A DNA stretch of 64,000 bases, from contig CANFCK010000005.1 of the NCBI GenBank assembly GCA_947445035.1, forward strand, positions 186,001 through 250,000, read 5' to 3'. A program made the translations under genes and the position numbers. Shown here one piece after another: positions 53,434 through 61,926 of the stretch. This DNA is from Deltaproteobacteria bacterium (GTDB lineage: Bacteria; Myxococcota_A; UBA796; SXON01). Below the pieces are notes generated by a model. That model saw only the letters and a list, made by a program, of their open reading frames with translations. It was not told the origin of the DNA and searched no databases. Position 1 is the stretch's first letter, and every line of letters starts with the position of its first letter.

Positions 53434-53952
53434 ATGAGCACCTCCGCCTTCTCGGAACGGTTCCCTCGATTCAGCGCCGCGGTCGGCGCCACACATTTGC
53501 CGGAGCTGCCGCCGCTCTTGGCCCGATGGACGCTGGCCGCCGGAGAGTGCGCCACCCGGCAGGACGAGACCGGCGGGGCCCTGGTGTTGGTCGAATCGGG
53601 CGAGGCGGAAGTCTCTGTCCACCGGGGCGGGCGTGACTGGATCGTCGGCCACATCGGCCCCGGCGGGGCCTTCGGCGAGGTGTCGCTAGCGGACGGCGGG
53701 CCGCATTCGGCCACGGTTACGGCCCAGAGCCCGATGTCCCTTTTGGTGCTCGAACGGTCCACGCTCGCGATGATGAAGCGCGACGCTCCGGCCGCGGCCG
53801 CCGCGGTCCAACGTGCGATCTGCCACACGTTGGCCGACCGCGTTCGGGAGAAGTCCGACCAGGTCGAGGCCAGCGCTACCGGGACCGTGGCCAAAGCCCC
53901 CCGCGGAGCGTTGGCTACGCTCGCCGCCCTCCTCTTCTCAACAGGAGCCTGA
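53434..53952 (+). CDS. cNMP-binding-fold protein A
   Basis: A 172-residue CRP-type cyclic-nucleotide-binding-domain protein without HTH. The beta roll includes HIGPGGAFGEVSLADGGPHSATVTA; FGE is present, but the Arg that grips the cyclic phosphate (PRSAT) is replaced by His, so ligand binding is doubtful. The C-terminal ~50 residues are helical and Ala-rich. A second paralogue starts one base later; they are likely one operon with the following genes. Divergent from the lysine gene. Confidence 0.77.
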   Translation: MSTSAFSERFPRFSAAVGATHLPELPPLLARWTLAAGECATRQDETGGALVLVESGEAEVSVHRGGRDWIVGHIGPGGAFGEVSLADGGPHSATVTAQSPMSLLVLERSTLAMMKRDAPAAAAAVQRAICHTLADRVREKSDQVEASATGTVAKAPRGALATLAALLFSTGA

Positions 53953-53953
53953 G

Positions 53954-54412
53954 ATGACCCTCTCCGCTGCGCTCGGCTCACACCCTGGCTTCAGCCACCT
54001 CTCCCCCGACGACTTCGAGGCGCTGGCGTACGCCTTCGCGCCACGCTCCCTCCGCGCTGGCGATGTGCTCTTCGAAGAGGGCGACGCCGCGACGGAAGTG
54101 GCCATCGTCCTGTCCGGTGAGCTCGACATGGAACGGGAGCGGGGGCCCCGCACCGTCACCTTCGGACGGACCGGTCCCGGCGCGCTGCTCGGGTTGGTCG
54201 CGATTCTCGGCGGGCGCCGGTCAGCGACCTGTCGCGCGGTCGGCAAGGTAGAGGCGGCCGTCGCCCCTGCCGCAGCCTTTCACCTGCTCCTGGGCGGGCA
54301 CTCCCCCTTCTCGCTGGCTGTCCAAGAAGCGCTGGCCTGCCAGCTCGCCGAGGACTTCCGCCGGCTGAGCGACCGTCTGGTCGAAGGGCTCGCCGCCTCG
54401 GTTTCCCAGTAA
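53954..54412 (+). CDS. cNMP-binding-fold protein B
   Basis: A 152-residue single cyclic-nucleotide-binding fold. DVLFEEGDAATEVAIVLSGELDM is typical of the first strands. The phosphate-binding cassette is degenerate (GALLGLVAILGGRRSATCRAV): FGE is lost, while the Arg before Ser-Ala-Thr is kept. Paralogue of the preceding protein; the pair may be a signalling or scaffold unit. The following sulfatase-like gene starts 8 bases after its stop. Confidence 0.77.
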   Translation: MTLSAALGSHPGFSHLSPDDFEALAYAFAPRSLRAGDVLFEEGDAATEVAIVLSGELDMERERGPRTVTFGRTGPGALLGLVAILGGRRSATCRAVGKVEAAVAPAAAFHLLLGGHSPFSLAVQEALACQLAEDFRRLSDRLVEGLAASVSQ

Positions 54413-54420
54413 AAAAGGCG

Positions 54421-55791
54421 TTGAGCTGGATCGTCGCCGCGCTGCTGGCGGGGTGCACCCCGGAGGCCGAGGTCGCGCCCCCTGCGCTCGTCGGCGGCCC
54501 GGGCTTGTCGCTCACCTTTGTCGGAGACGCGCCCCGGAACGTGGTCGTGTACACCGTGGACACCATGCGGCGGGATCGGTTGCCTTGGTACGACTCGCCC
54601 CACGACACGGTGCCTGGCCTCACGGATCGGGCCGCGAACGTGGTCGCAGTGGATCAGGCCTACACCGTCGGTTCGTGGACCGTGCCGTCGACCGCCGCGC
54701 AATTCAGTGGCCTCGATGCCCCGCGCACCGAAATGGTCACGGGCTCTGATGGTGTGCTTCAAAACGGGGCAACGTTGCCCGCCGGCACCGTGGCCGAGAT
54801 GTTCAAAAGAGCCGGCTATGCGACGGCGCTCATCACCGGAAATCCGATTGTCTCCGAAGAGCACGGCTTCTGGCAGGGCGTGGACTACGGGGATGTGTGG
54901 CTGGGAGACGGACCCAACAGCTACGGGGTCGTCGCGGCCGCAGAGGCCTGGGTCGCGGGCCTTCGCGAGGACCAATCGTTTTACCTCCACCTCCAGCCGA
55001 TGGATGCGCATCATCCCTTCGACGGCACCGAGTTCACCGGCACCTTCGTCGACCCTGACGAGCTGCCTTTCGAGCTCGATGCGCCCGGAGAACAGACTGG
55101 CCCTGCCCGCCTCGCCCTCGACGCGCTCGACGGCGACCTCGCAGGACAGGAGGCGATGGTGGCCCGCATCCGGTCCACCTACGACGAGGAAGTCCTGCAA
55201 GTCGACCACGCACTCGGGTCGCTCCTATCGGCGTTGGAACTGGCGGGACGCCTGGATGACACCCTCGTGGTCTTCACCGCGGATCACGGCGAGTCGTTGG
55301 CTGACGGCACGACCGGCGCGTGGAGGTTCGGCCACTCCAGGACCGTCTTTCCCGAGCTCGTGCACATTCCGCTGGCCTTCTACAACCCGCGCCTCGTCGG
55401 AGGGAGGATCGAGGACTGCCTCGTCCAGAACGTGGACTGGATGCCGACGGTCGCGTCGTTGGTCGGGGTCCCCCTGCTCGCGGGTGACATCGACGGTCGC
55501 GACATGACCCAGGGCTGCCGGCCATGGGGGGTGTCGAGCACCTACCGGTGGAGCAACATCAAAAGCGAGTCGTCCATCGAGTTCGCGGTCGCGTACGATG
55601 GGCGCTCGGCGGTGCGCGCGACGTGCAGCGAAGCGGCGTACACCTACGCCGCGTACGACCATGGGACGGATCCGAACGAGGCATCGCCGAGGACCGTGGG
55701 CGACGTTGCCCACGGCAACGAGCTGCACGATATCCTGGCGGTGTACCTTGCCGAAGCAGCGGCCCTCTGGGATGGCGCCGCCTGTCGGTAA
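54421..55791 (+). CDS. Sulfatase-fold lipoprotein
   Basis: A 456-residue lipoprotein (TTG start, LSWIVAALLAGC) of the sulfatase/alkaline-phosphatase superfamily. Metal-site motifs are RNVVVYTVDTMRRDRLP and FTADHGESLADG, with HSRTVFPELVHIPL later. The nucleophile region reads SWTVPSTAAQ, i.e. Thr where sulfatases have Cys/formylglycine, as in the enzyme at 18038-19978. Hydrolysis or transfer of a phosphate group is more likely than sulfatase action. A leading polyA-rich ribosome region precedes the start. In series with the two cNMP-fold genes. Confidence 0.82.
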   Translation: MSWIVAALLAGCTPEAEVAPPALVGGPGLSLTFVGDAPRNVVVYTVDTMRRDRLPWYDSPHDTVPGLTDRAANVVAVDQAYTVGSWTVPSTAAQFSGLDAPRTEMVTGSDGVLQNGATLPAGTVAEMFKRAGYATALITGNPIVSEEHGFWQGVDYGDVWLGDGPNSYGVVAAAEAWVAGLREDQSFYLHLQPMDAHHPFDGTEFTGTFVDPDELPFELDAPGEQTGPARLALDALDGDLAGQEAMVARIRSTYDEEVLQVDHALGSLLSALELAGRLDDTLVVFTADHGESLADGTTGAWRFGHSRTVFPELVHIPLAFYNPRLVGGRIEDCLVQNVDWMPTVASLVGVPLLAGDIDGRDMTQGCRPWGVSSTYRWSNIKSESSIEFAVAYDGRSAVRATCSEAAYTYAAYDHGTDPNEASPRTVGDVAHGNELHDILAVYLAEAAALWDGAACR

Positions 55792-55806
55792 CGTGCCGCC
55801 CTTGCC

Positions 55807-56529
55807 TCAGATCGACTCGCCGAAGACGCGCCGATACAGCTCCCGATAGGTCTCGCTCAGGTCGCCAAGGTCACGACGGAAGACGTCCTTGTCGAGCTTT
55901 CGGCCGGTGCCCCGCTCCCAAAGGCGGCTGCCGTCCGGCGTGATCTCATCGGCGAGCACCACCCGCCCCCCCAACCGACCGAACTCGAGCTTGAAGTCTA
56001 CGAGATCGACGCCGAGGTCACCCCAGAACGCCAGAAGCATGTCGTTCACCGACAACGAATACTCACGCATCGCGACAAGTTCCCACCCGTGGGCGTAGCC
56101 CATGAGCACCGCCCCTTCTTCGTTGATCTGCGGGTCATTGAGGGCGTCGGACTTGTAGAAGTGCTCGACCAGCGGGCGGGCGAGCCGCTGACCCTCGGGC
56201 TGGCCCAGCCGTTTGGCCAACGAACCCGCCACGACGTTGCGGACCACGACCTCCACCGGGATGATCTCGACGCGATGGCAGAGCTGATCCCGCGGCGCCG
56301 TCTGGCGGATGAACGCGGTAGGGATGCCCAGCGCCGCGACCTTGTCCATGAAAAAGGCGCTGATGCGGCAGTTGATGACGCCCTTGTCGGCGATGCTCGC
56401 CTTCTTGACACCGTTGAACGCGGTGGCGTCGTCCTTGTAGTGGATGACCACCTGGTCGGGGGCGTCGGCGGCGTAGACCTGCTTGGCCTTGCCTTCGTAG
56501 AGGAGACGTTCGGCGGGGGGCGTGCTCAT
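55807..56529 (-). CDS. purC: SAICAR synthase (PurC)
   Basis: A 240-residue phosphoribosylaminoimidazole-succinocarboxamide synthase, which joins CAIR and aspartate with ATP in purine synthesis. Conserved parts in order: LLYEGKAKQVYA, KDDATAFNGVKKA, PVEVVVRNVVAGSLAKRLG, VDFKLEFGR and LADEITPDGSRLWE. Length is normal. ATG at 56529 chosen as the family start; the frame is open upstream to 56742 but the added segment is not family-like. Convergent with the sulfatase-fold gene and divergent from the hydrolase at 56576. Confidence 0.96.
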   Translation of the reverse strand: MSTPPAERLLYEGKAKQVYAADAPDQVVIHYKDDATAFNGVKKASIADKGVINCRISAFFMDKVAALGIPTAFIRQTAPRDQLCHRVEIIPVEVVVRNVVAGSLAKRLGQPEGQRLARPLVEHFYKSDALNDPQINEEGAVLMGYAHGWELVAMREYSLSVNDMLLAFWGDLGVDLVDFKLEFGRLGGRVVLADEITPDGSRLWERGTGRKLDKDVFRRDLGDLSETYRELYRRVFGESI

Positions 56530-56575
56530 TGCAGCGGGTATCGTCGGGCTGGGCGCCGGGCTACGCTGCCGATCG

Positions 56576-58405
56576 ATGTTCACGCTGCTCCAGGCCTGTT
56601 TGTCCGCCGGCGACGCGCTCCCTCCCGAAGGCGGGGTCGCACCGGTGCTGACCGGCGAAGGGTTCTGGGACCGGCCCTTCCCATCGGACGACCGCCTTGT
56701 GGACGGCCATCCTTCGTTGGCAGGCTTCCCCGGTGGCGACACGGTCCCGATCTTCGCGACCTACCTGGCCCTGGCGCCCACCCTCGACGGGTGGGGGACC
56801 AACAGCCCGATCTACGTGCGATTCTCCGAAACGCCCGACGCGAGTCTGGCCCCCTCCCCCGCCCAAAGCATCGAGCCCGACTCGCCGATCCTGCTCCTGG
56901 ACGTCGACCCCACGAGCCCCCACCGCGGCGAGGCCATCCCCGTCGTGACCACGCTCCACGAGGTGGCCGACGCCTACACCGCGGACAACCTCCTGGCCGT
57001 GGCGCCCCTGCTGGGATTTCCGCTGCGTCCGCACACGCGATACGCGCTGGTCCTGCGGCCGCCCTATGCCGCGATCGGCCAGATGCCGTCGGCTTGGGAG
57101 GAGCAGGAGGCGTGGGCGGACGTGGCCGGAACGCTCACGACGCTCGGCATCCCGGCCAGCCACGTCGCGGCCGCGACAGTCTTCACGACCCAGGACCCCG
57201 TGCGCGAGCTAGCGAGCATCGCTTGGGCCATCCAGTCCGGTCGCATCGGGCGCCCGGTGTGGGAGCCGACGCTCACGCTGCGCGAAGACGTCGAGGGGCA
57301 CCTGCTCTACGAGGGCTACGTCACCGTGCCGGTCTGGCAGGCGGGCGAGCGTCCGTATCGGGACACTGGCGGCGGTTTTGTGTTCGACGCGTTCGGGCGG
57401 CCGGAGGTCCAAGCGTGGGAGCGCGTGCGCTTTGCGCTCACCGTCCCCGACGGCGACCTGCCCGCGGCGGGGGTTCCACTGGTGGTATACAGCCACGGAA
57501 CCGGCGGCGACCATCTGAGCTTCGCGTCCGGGTCCGAGTCCGAAGGGCCGGCCATGGCCTATCGCGACGTGGCGATGTTCGGGATCGCCCAGCCGCTGCA
57601 CGGCGATCGCGCGACGCCGGATACCAGCCCGGAGTTCGATACCTTCAACTACGCCAACCCCGAAGCCGGCCGCACCAGCTTTCGCCAGGGCGCCGCCGAC
57701 CAGATCTGGCTGGCAAGTCGGCTCGCCGAGGACGGCGTGGGTTTTGAATTCGAGGGGGATCGCATCGAGATCGACCATGCCCATCTTTCGTTTTTCGGGC
57801 ACAGCCAAGGGGCGATGGTCGGCGCGCTCGGAGCAAGCTGGCTTGGCAACGACGTCGTCGCGGTCGGCCTTTCAGCGGCAGGCGGGGGTACCGCAGCCAG
57901 CGCCATCGCCAAGGTGGATCCGATCGCGATCGAGCCGCTCTTGGCCATCGCGGTTGGGCTCGAATCCGGGACACTTACGACGTTGCACCCGGTGATGATG
58001 TTGGTGCAGATGCTCAGCGAAGTCACCGACCCCCTCAACTACAGCCCCTACTGGTTCGACGAAGAGCCGCCATGGCCCGCCCGCCCCGTGTCCATCCTGA
58101 TGACGGAAGGCCTACAAGACACCTACACGCCGCCGGTCAGCATCGAAGCGCTCGCGACGTCTGGCCGGCTGCCGATCGTGGGCAGCATGCGCGCGGAGCC
58201 CCCCGGGTTCCACCTCCGCGACCTCGGTCAAGAGTCACTCCCGGCCCGAGACAACGTGGCCGGATGGGACGGCACATTCGTCACCGCCGGCCTGGGCCAG
58301 TTCTCGGACCAGGGGCACTTCGCGATCTACGACGATCGGGACGCGATGGCCCTGTACAGGGACTACCTGGAAAGCGCGGCGGCCGGCGCGCCGGTGCTCA
58401 AGTGA
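56576..58405 (+). CDS. Secreted alpha/beta-hydrolase family protein
   Basis: A 609-residue secreted or lipid-anchored protein (MFTLLQAC lipobox-like start) with a C-terminal alpha/beta-hydrolase domain. The oxyanion and elbow motifs are VVYSHGTGGD and FFGHSQGAMVG (catalytic Ser). TEGLQDTYTPPVSI and the late QGHFAIYDD fit the acid and His positions. The N-terminal half holds a beta-rich domain typical of large bacterial lipase-like proteins. The substrate is unknown. A longer start 18 codons upstream exists; MFTLLQAC is chosen for the lipobox. It overlaps the next gene by GTGA. Confidence 0.75.
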   Translation: MFTLLQACLSAGDALPPEGGVAPVLTGEGFWDRPFPSDDRLVDGHPSLAGFPGGDTVPIFATYLALAPTLDGWGTNSPIYVRFSETPDASLAPSPAQSIEPDSPILLLDVDPTSPHRGEAIPVVTTLHEVADAYTADNLLAVAPLLGFPLRPHTRYALVLRPPYAAIGQMPSAWEEQEAWADVAGTLTTLGIPASHVAAATVFTTQDPVRELASIAWAIQSGRIGRPVWEPTLTLREDVEGHLLYEGYVTVPVWQAGERPYRDTGGGFVFDAFGRPEVQAWERVRFALTVPDGDLPAAGVPLVVYSHGTGGDHLSFASGSESEGPAMAYRDVAMFGIAQPLHGDRATPDTSPEFDTFNYANPEAGRTSFRQGAADQIWLASRLAEDGVGFEFEGDRIEIDHAHLSFFGHSQGAMVGALGASWLGNDVVAVGLSAAGGGTAASAIAKVDPIAIEPLLAIAVGLESGTLTTLHPVMMLVQMLSEVTDPLNYSPYWFDEEPPWPARPVSILMTEGLQDTYTPPVSIEALATSGRLPIVGSMRAEPPGFHLRDLGQESLPARDNVAGWDGTFVTAGLGQFSDQGHFAIYDDRDAMALYRDYLESAAAGAPVLK

Positions 58406-58929
58406 ACGTCTTGCTCGGCGTCACCGGCGGCATTGCCGCCTACCGGGGTTGCGAGCTTGTCTCGCTGGCGCTCAAGCGCGGCCACGCGGTTCGGGTGATC
58501 ATGACCGCCAACGCCCAACGCTTCGTGGGACTGACCAGCTTCGAGGCCCTCTCCGGGCAGCCGGTGATGACCGACACCTTCGCCGATCCGCTCGGCCACA
58601 TCCAATGGGCAAAGTGGGCAACCGTGGCGGCCGTGGCGCCGGCCAGCGCCAACGTCATCGGGAAGCTGGCGTGCGGGCTGGCGGATGACGCGCTGACGAC
58701 GACGTTGATGGCGCTGCCGCGGGGGCGCCGCGTGGTCGTGGCACCGGCGATGAACACCGAGATGTGGCTCAACCCCGTGGTCGAGCGCAACTTGCGCTGG
58801 CTCGGGGAGCTCGGCCGCTACGACATCGTCGCGCCGACGGAAAAGCGCCTGGCTTGCGGAGACGTCGGTCCCGGCGGCCTTGCGGAGCCGGCGGATGTTT
58901 TGGCGGCGATTGAGGCCGGGGGGGGGTAG
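58402..58929 (+). CDS. CoaC-type flavoprotein (phosphopantothenoylcysteine decarboxylase-like)
   Basis: A 175-residue flavin-binding protein of the HFCD family. It starts LLGVTGGIAAYRGCELVSLALKRG, the standard FMN fold, and has the catalytic-type PAMNTEMW motif, with His in LGHIQWAKWA. The family decarboxylates phosphopantothenoylcysteine on the way to coenzyme A; as the CoaB half is missing it could be a stand-alone CoaC or a peptide-cysteine decarboxylase. The GTG start overlaps the hydrolase stop. Confidence 0.82.
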   Translation: MNVLLGVTGGIAAYRGCELVSLALKRGHAVRVIMTANAQRFVGLTSFEALSGQPVMTDTFADPLGHIQWAKWATVAAVAPASANVIGKLACGLADDALTTTLMALPRGRRVVVAPAMNTEMWLNPVVERNLRWLGELGRYDIVAPTEKRLACGDVGPGGLAEPADVLAAIEAGGG

Positions 58930-59002
58930 GCGGGGAAGTTCTTGCACCCCCTTTGCACACCCTCGCCCGGCGGTCGTCAAAACCCCCGCCTACACTCCGA
59001 AG

Positions 59003-60121
59003 ATGTCCACCTCCCCTCGCCTCCTCTTCGTCGTCAGCGCCCTCGTCCTCGGCGGCGCGGGATTCGCCGCAGCTGCAACACGCGAGCCCCCCCCCGCAGA
59101 CACGGTCACCCTCCAGGCCGAAGGCGTCGCCGACTGGCTGAAAGCGGGCGCGCCAACAGGAAAGTTCAGCACCGGGAGCGAGCTGTTCGACGCCGAGTGG
59201 CACTTTGGCACGTGGCAGATGGCGGGGCTCGGCCTCGCACAGCACGCGGCGACCCACCCCGACGCCCGCACCCTGGATCTGGGCAGGATGGACCTGTGTA
59301 TCGAACGCCTCTTCTCCACCGAGGCTCGCGCATTCGACAAGACCTCGTGGGGCGTGGACCCGCTGGATGCGCTCGATGACCCGCGCGGGCACATGGCCTG
59401 GCTGGGCTACACCAATCTCGTGTTGTCGGCGCGGCGAGCCCTCGACCCGCAAGGTCCCTGGGCCCAGGAGAACGACGCCCTCAGCGCTGCGCTGACCCGA
59501 CGTTTCGAGGCCGAGTTGGCGCCTGAGACCTACCCGGGCGAACGCTACCCGGTGGACATGGCGGCCGGCGCCGCCTCGCTCATGCTGAGGGCTCGCACCC
59601 TCGGTCAGCCGCCTCCCACGGTACTCACAGCATGGACAAGCGCTCTATGCTCACGATGGCTCGTTGACGGCGTACTGGTCCAGTCGGTCGCGCGCGACGG
59701 CTCCGCTGCCGACAAGCCGCGGGGCAGCGGCAGCTTTTTGGCCGCGTGGTTCTTGTCGTGGGGCGACCCTGCCCTGGGCGCGGAGCTGTACCGGGGCGCG
59801 AGTGCGCGCTTGTTCACCACCCTGGGGCCGATGGGGGCGATGCGCGAGTACGCCCCGGGTGTCGATGGCGGCGGCGACATCGACTCGGGGCCGATCGTCG
59901 CCGGCATGGGTGTCAGCGCCACCGGCTTCGCGATCGGCGCAGCTCTGGCCAGCGGCGACGAGGCCACCGCAGCCAGCCTCACCGCTACCGCCACCTTCGT
60001 CGGCCGCCCCGTCGACAACGATGGCGCCCGCCATTGGGCGACCGGCGCGGCCCTTGGCGGGGCACCGCTGGCGGACGCGATTCTGTTCGCGATGATGGCG
60101 ACGCCAGACCGGTCCCGCTGA
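59003..60121 (+). CDS. Secreted protein, alpha/alpha-toroid-like, unknown function
   Basis: A 372-residue exported protein (signal LLFVVSALVLGGAGFAAA). The mature part is helical with repeated Trp/Tyr/Gly stretches (GTWQMAGLGLAQHA, GHMAWLGYTNLVLSARRAL, GSGSFLAAWFLSWGDPALG), the look of an alpha/alpha-barrel glycosidase or terpene-type fold, but no catalytic motif is evident. The ATG was chosen for the signal peptide; the longer open frame begins inside the flavoprotein gene. Convergent with the next gene, two bases apart. Confidence 0.65.
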   Translation: MSTSPRLLFVVSALVLGGAGFAAAATREPPPADTVTLQAEGVADWLKAGAPTGKFSTGSELFDAEWHFGTWQMAGLGLAQHAATHPDARTLDLGRMDLCIERLFSTEARAFDKTSWGVDPLDALDDPRGHMAWLGYTNLVLSARRALDPQGPWAQENDALSAALTRRFEAELAPETYPGERYPVDMAAGAASLMLRARTLGQPPPTVLTAWTSALCSRWLVDGVLVQSVARDGSAADKPRGSGSFLAAWFLSWGDPALGAELYRGASARLFTTLGPMGAMREYAPGVDGGGDIDSGPIVAGMGVSATGFAIGAALASGDEATAASLTATATFVGRPVDNDGARHWATGAALGGAPLADAILFAMMATPDRSR

Positions 60122-60123
60122 CG

Positions 60124-60678
60124 CTACTTCCACTTCAACATGTTCAGGTCCTGCCAGAGGCTCGCCTCTTCGGCGTCGGCCTCGGCCAAGAAGCTCACCC
60201 GGACGTAATCGCGCTTGTCCATCGTCGGGACGGTCGCCTCGGGGATTCCCAAGCCGGCGAGCGCATCGCGAAACGCGGGGTCATCTGGCGAAGCGTACAA
60301 GAGCCCCAACTCGTCCAGGATGACGGTCTCACCGAGTTCGCCGCGAAGCCATATCTGGTGGCGACCGTCACTCCACATCAGGTTCTGTCGCGACTCCATC
60401 GCCGCGCGCACCCTCGCCGCGGTCAGGCCCATCGCGACGCGCCCTTGGGGTGCCGGGAGCTGCCCACTGGCGCGGTCGGTGAGCTGGACGTAGCGCAGCC
60501 CCAACGGCGCGGTGAGAGCGGCCAAAAGGGTGAGGTGGGTGGCCTGGAGTTCGCCCGGGGGGACGCTGATCACCAGCCGGGTATGCCCGTCCGGGAACGT
60601 CTCCAGGCGCCACGCTTTGGGGGGGACAAAGCCGTCGGGCTCGCCCGCTGCGGTTACCGATTGGGCCTTTTCGATCAT
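60124..60678 (-). CDS. Hypothetical protein
   Basis: A 184-residue soluble protein with alternating strand and helix segments (RLVISVPPGELQATHLTLLAALTAP, VRAAMESRQNLMWSDG) and a basic C-terminus (DLNMLKWK). No family recognised. The start ATG is 84 bp from the divergent dusB GTG. The codon bias and length look like a real gene. Confidence 0.55.
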   Translation of the reverse strand: MIEKAQSVTAAGEPDGFVPPKAWRLETFPDGHTRLVISVPPGELQATHLTLLAALTAPLGLRYVQLTDRASGQLPAPQGRVAMGLTAARVRAAMESRQNLMWSDGRHQIWLRGELGETVILDELGLLYASPDDPAFRDALAGLGIPEATVPTMDKRDYVRVSFLAEADAEEASLWQDLNMLKWK

Positions 60679-60762
60679 CGGCGGCGGCTAACATCTATCC
60701 CACGGGGAACTTCTAGCGCCGCCTGACTTGACGAACGCGCCGATCGGCGGCACCTTCGCCGC

Positions 60763-61899
60763 GTGTTTCCATCGTCGTACCGCATCCGCGACTTGCTCAT
60801 CGAGCCCAACCTGGTCTTGGCGCCGATGGAGGGCGTCACCGACCTGATGTTCCGGCGCCTGGTTCGGAGCATCGGCGGCGTGGGAATGACCACGACGGAG
60901 TTCATCGCGGGCGAGGCGCTGCGTCGCGGTGTGGCGCGCGCAGAGATGATGGCGCGCTTCGATCCCGACGAAAACCCCGTCGCCATTCAGATCTACGGCG
61001 CCAAAGCCTCGTCCATGGCCGAGGCCGCGCGGGCGATTCAAGACGCCGGCGCGCACGTCGTCGACCTGAACTACGGCTGCCCCAGCAAGAAGGTGTGCGC
61101 GCACAGCGGGGGAAGCTCGCTGCTCCGCGAGCCCGTTCTCGCCAGGGAGATCGTGCGTGCCGTGCGCGCTGCGGTGACGATTCCTCTCACTGTGAAGATG
61201 CGCTGCGGTTTTGATGCTCACCAGCGAAATGCCCCGCTGGTGGCGCGGATGTGTGAGGAAGAAGGTGTGGAAAGCCTTGTCCTCCACTGGCGCACCCGCG
61301 CCGATCTGTACGGCGGCACCCGCGCTGTCGACAAGATCGCCGAGACCAAGTCTCGCGTGAAAATCCCCGTGATCGGCAACGGCGACATTGTCGACGTGGC
61401 CTCGGCGGAAGCGATGTTCCGCGACACCGGCGTGGACGGGTTGATGATCGGCCGGGGAGCGATCAAGAACCCGTGGATTTTCAAGCAGCTTCGCGCCCAC
61501 TTTGCCGGCCTGCCCGAGGTGGTCGTCGATGCGGCTGAAAAGCACAGGGTGCTCCTCATCTACTTCGACAGCCTCCGCGGGGAGTTCCGCAACGACCATG
61601 GGGTGCTGGGCCGGATGAAGAAGATCGCCAACTACTTCACGCACGGCCTGCCCTACGGAAGTGACCTGAGGTTGGCGTTCTTGCGAAGCCAGAACATCGA
61701 CGAGGCCATCGGGCACACCAATCGGTACTTCGGCTGGCTGGCCGAGGAAGAGTCGCGGCGGGAGCGCCCGTTCTCACTGCAAAGTCCACAGCCCAAGAAT
61801 CTGCCCGCGGGCGCAGACCAGACCGCCGCCTGGGCGGCGGAGCGGCTGGCGCCGGTACAGGGACCACCGCTGAGTCCGAGCCCCTTCCCGCCGTCCTGA
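60763..61899 (+). CDS. dusB: tRNA-dihydrouridine synthase (DusB-like)
   Basis: A 378-residue flavin enzyme that reduces uridine in the D-loop of tRNA to dihydrouridine. FMN-barrel motifs: LAPMEGVTDLMFRRLV at the start, IQIYGAKASSMAEAAR, and the active site DLNYGCPSKKVCAHSGGSSLL with the catalytic Cys in GCP. VKMRCGFD and IGNGDI plus GLMIGRGAIKNPWIF complete the family pattern. A Pro-rich tail is seen at the end. GTG start. Confidence 0.93.
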   Translation: MFPSSYRIRDLLIEPNLVLAPMEGVTDLMFRRLVRSIGGVGMTTTEFIAGEALRRGVARAEMMARFDPDENPVAIQIYGAKASSMAEAARAIQDAGAHVVDLNYGCPSKKVCAHSGGSSLLREPVLAREIVRAVRAAVTIPLTVKMRCGFDAHQRNAPLVARMCEEEGVESLVLHWRTRADLYGGTRAVDKIAETKSRVKIPVIGNGDIVDVASAEAMFRDTGVDGLMIGRGAIKNPWIFKQLRAHFAGLPEVVVDAAEKHRVLLIYFDSLRGEFRNDHGVLGRMKKIANYFTHGLPYGSDLRLAFLRSQNIDEAIGHTNRYFGWLAEEESRRERPFSLQSPQPKNLPAGADQTAAWAAERLAPVQGPPLSPSPFPPS

Positions 61900-61926
61900 G
61901 GGCGGGCTCGGGTTAGATCGCGGGCC

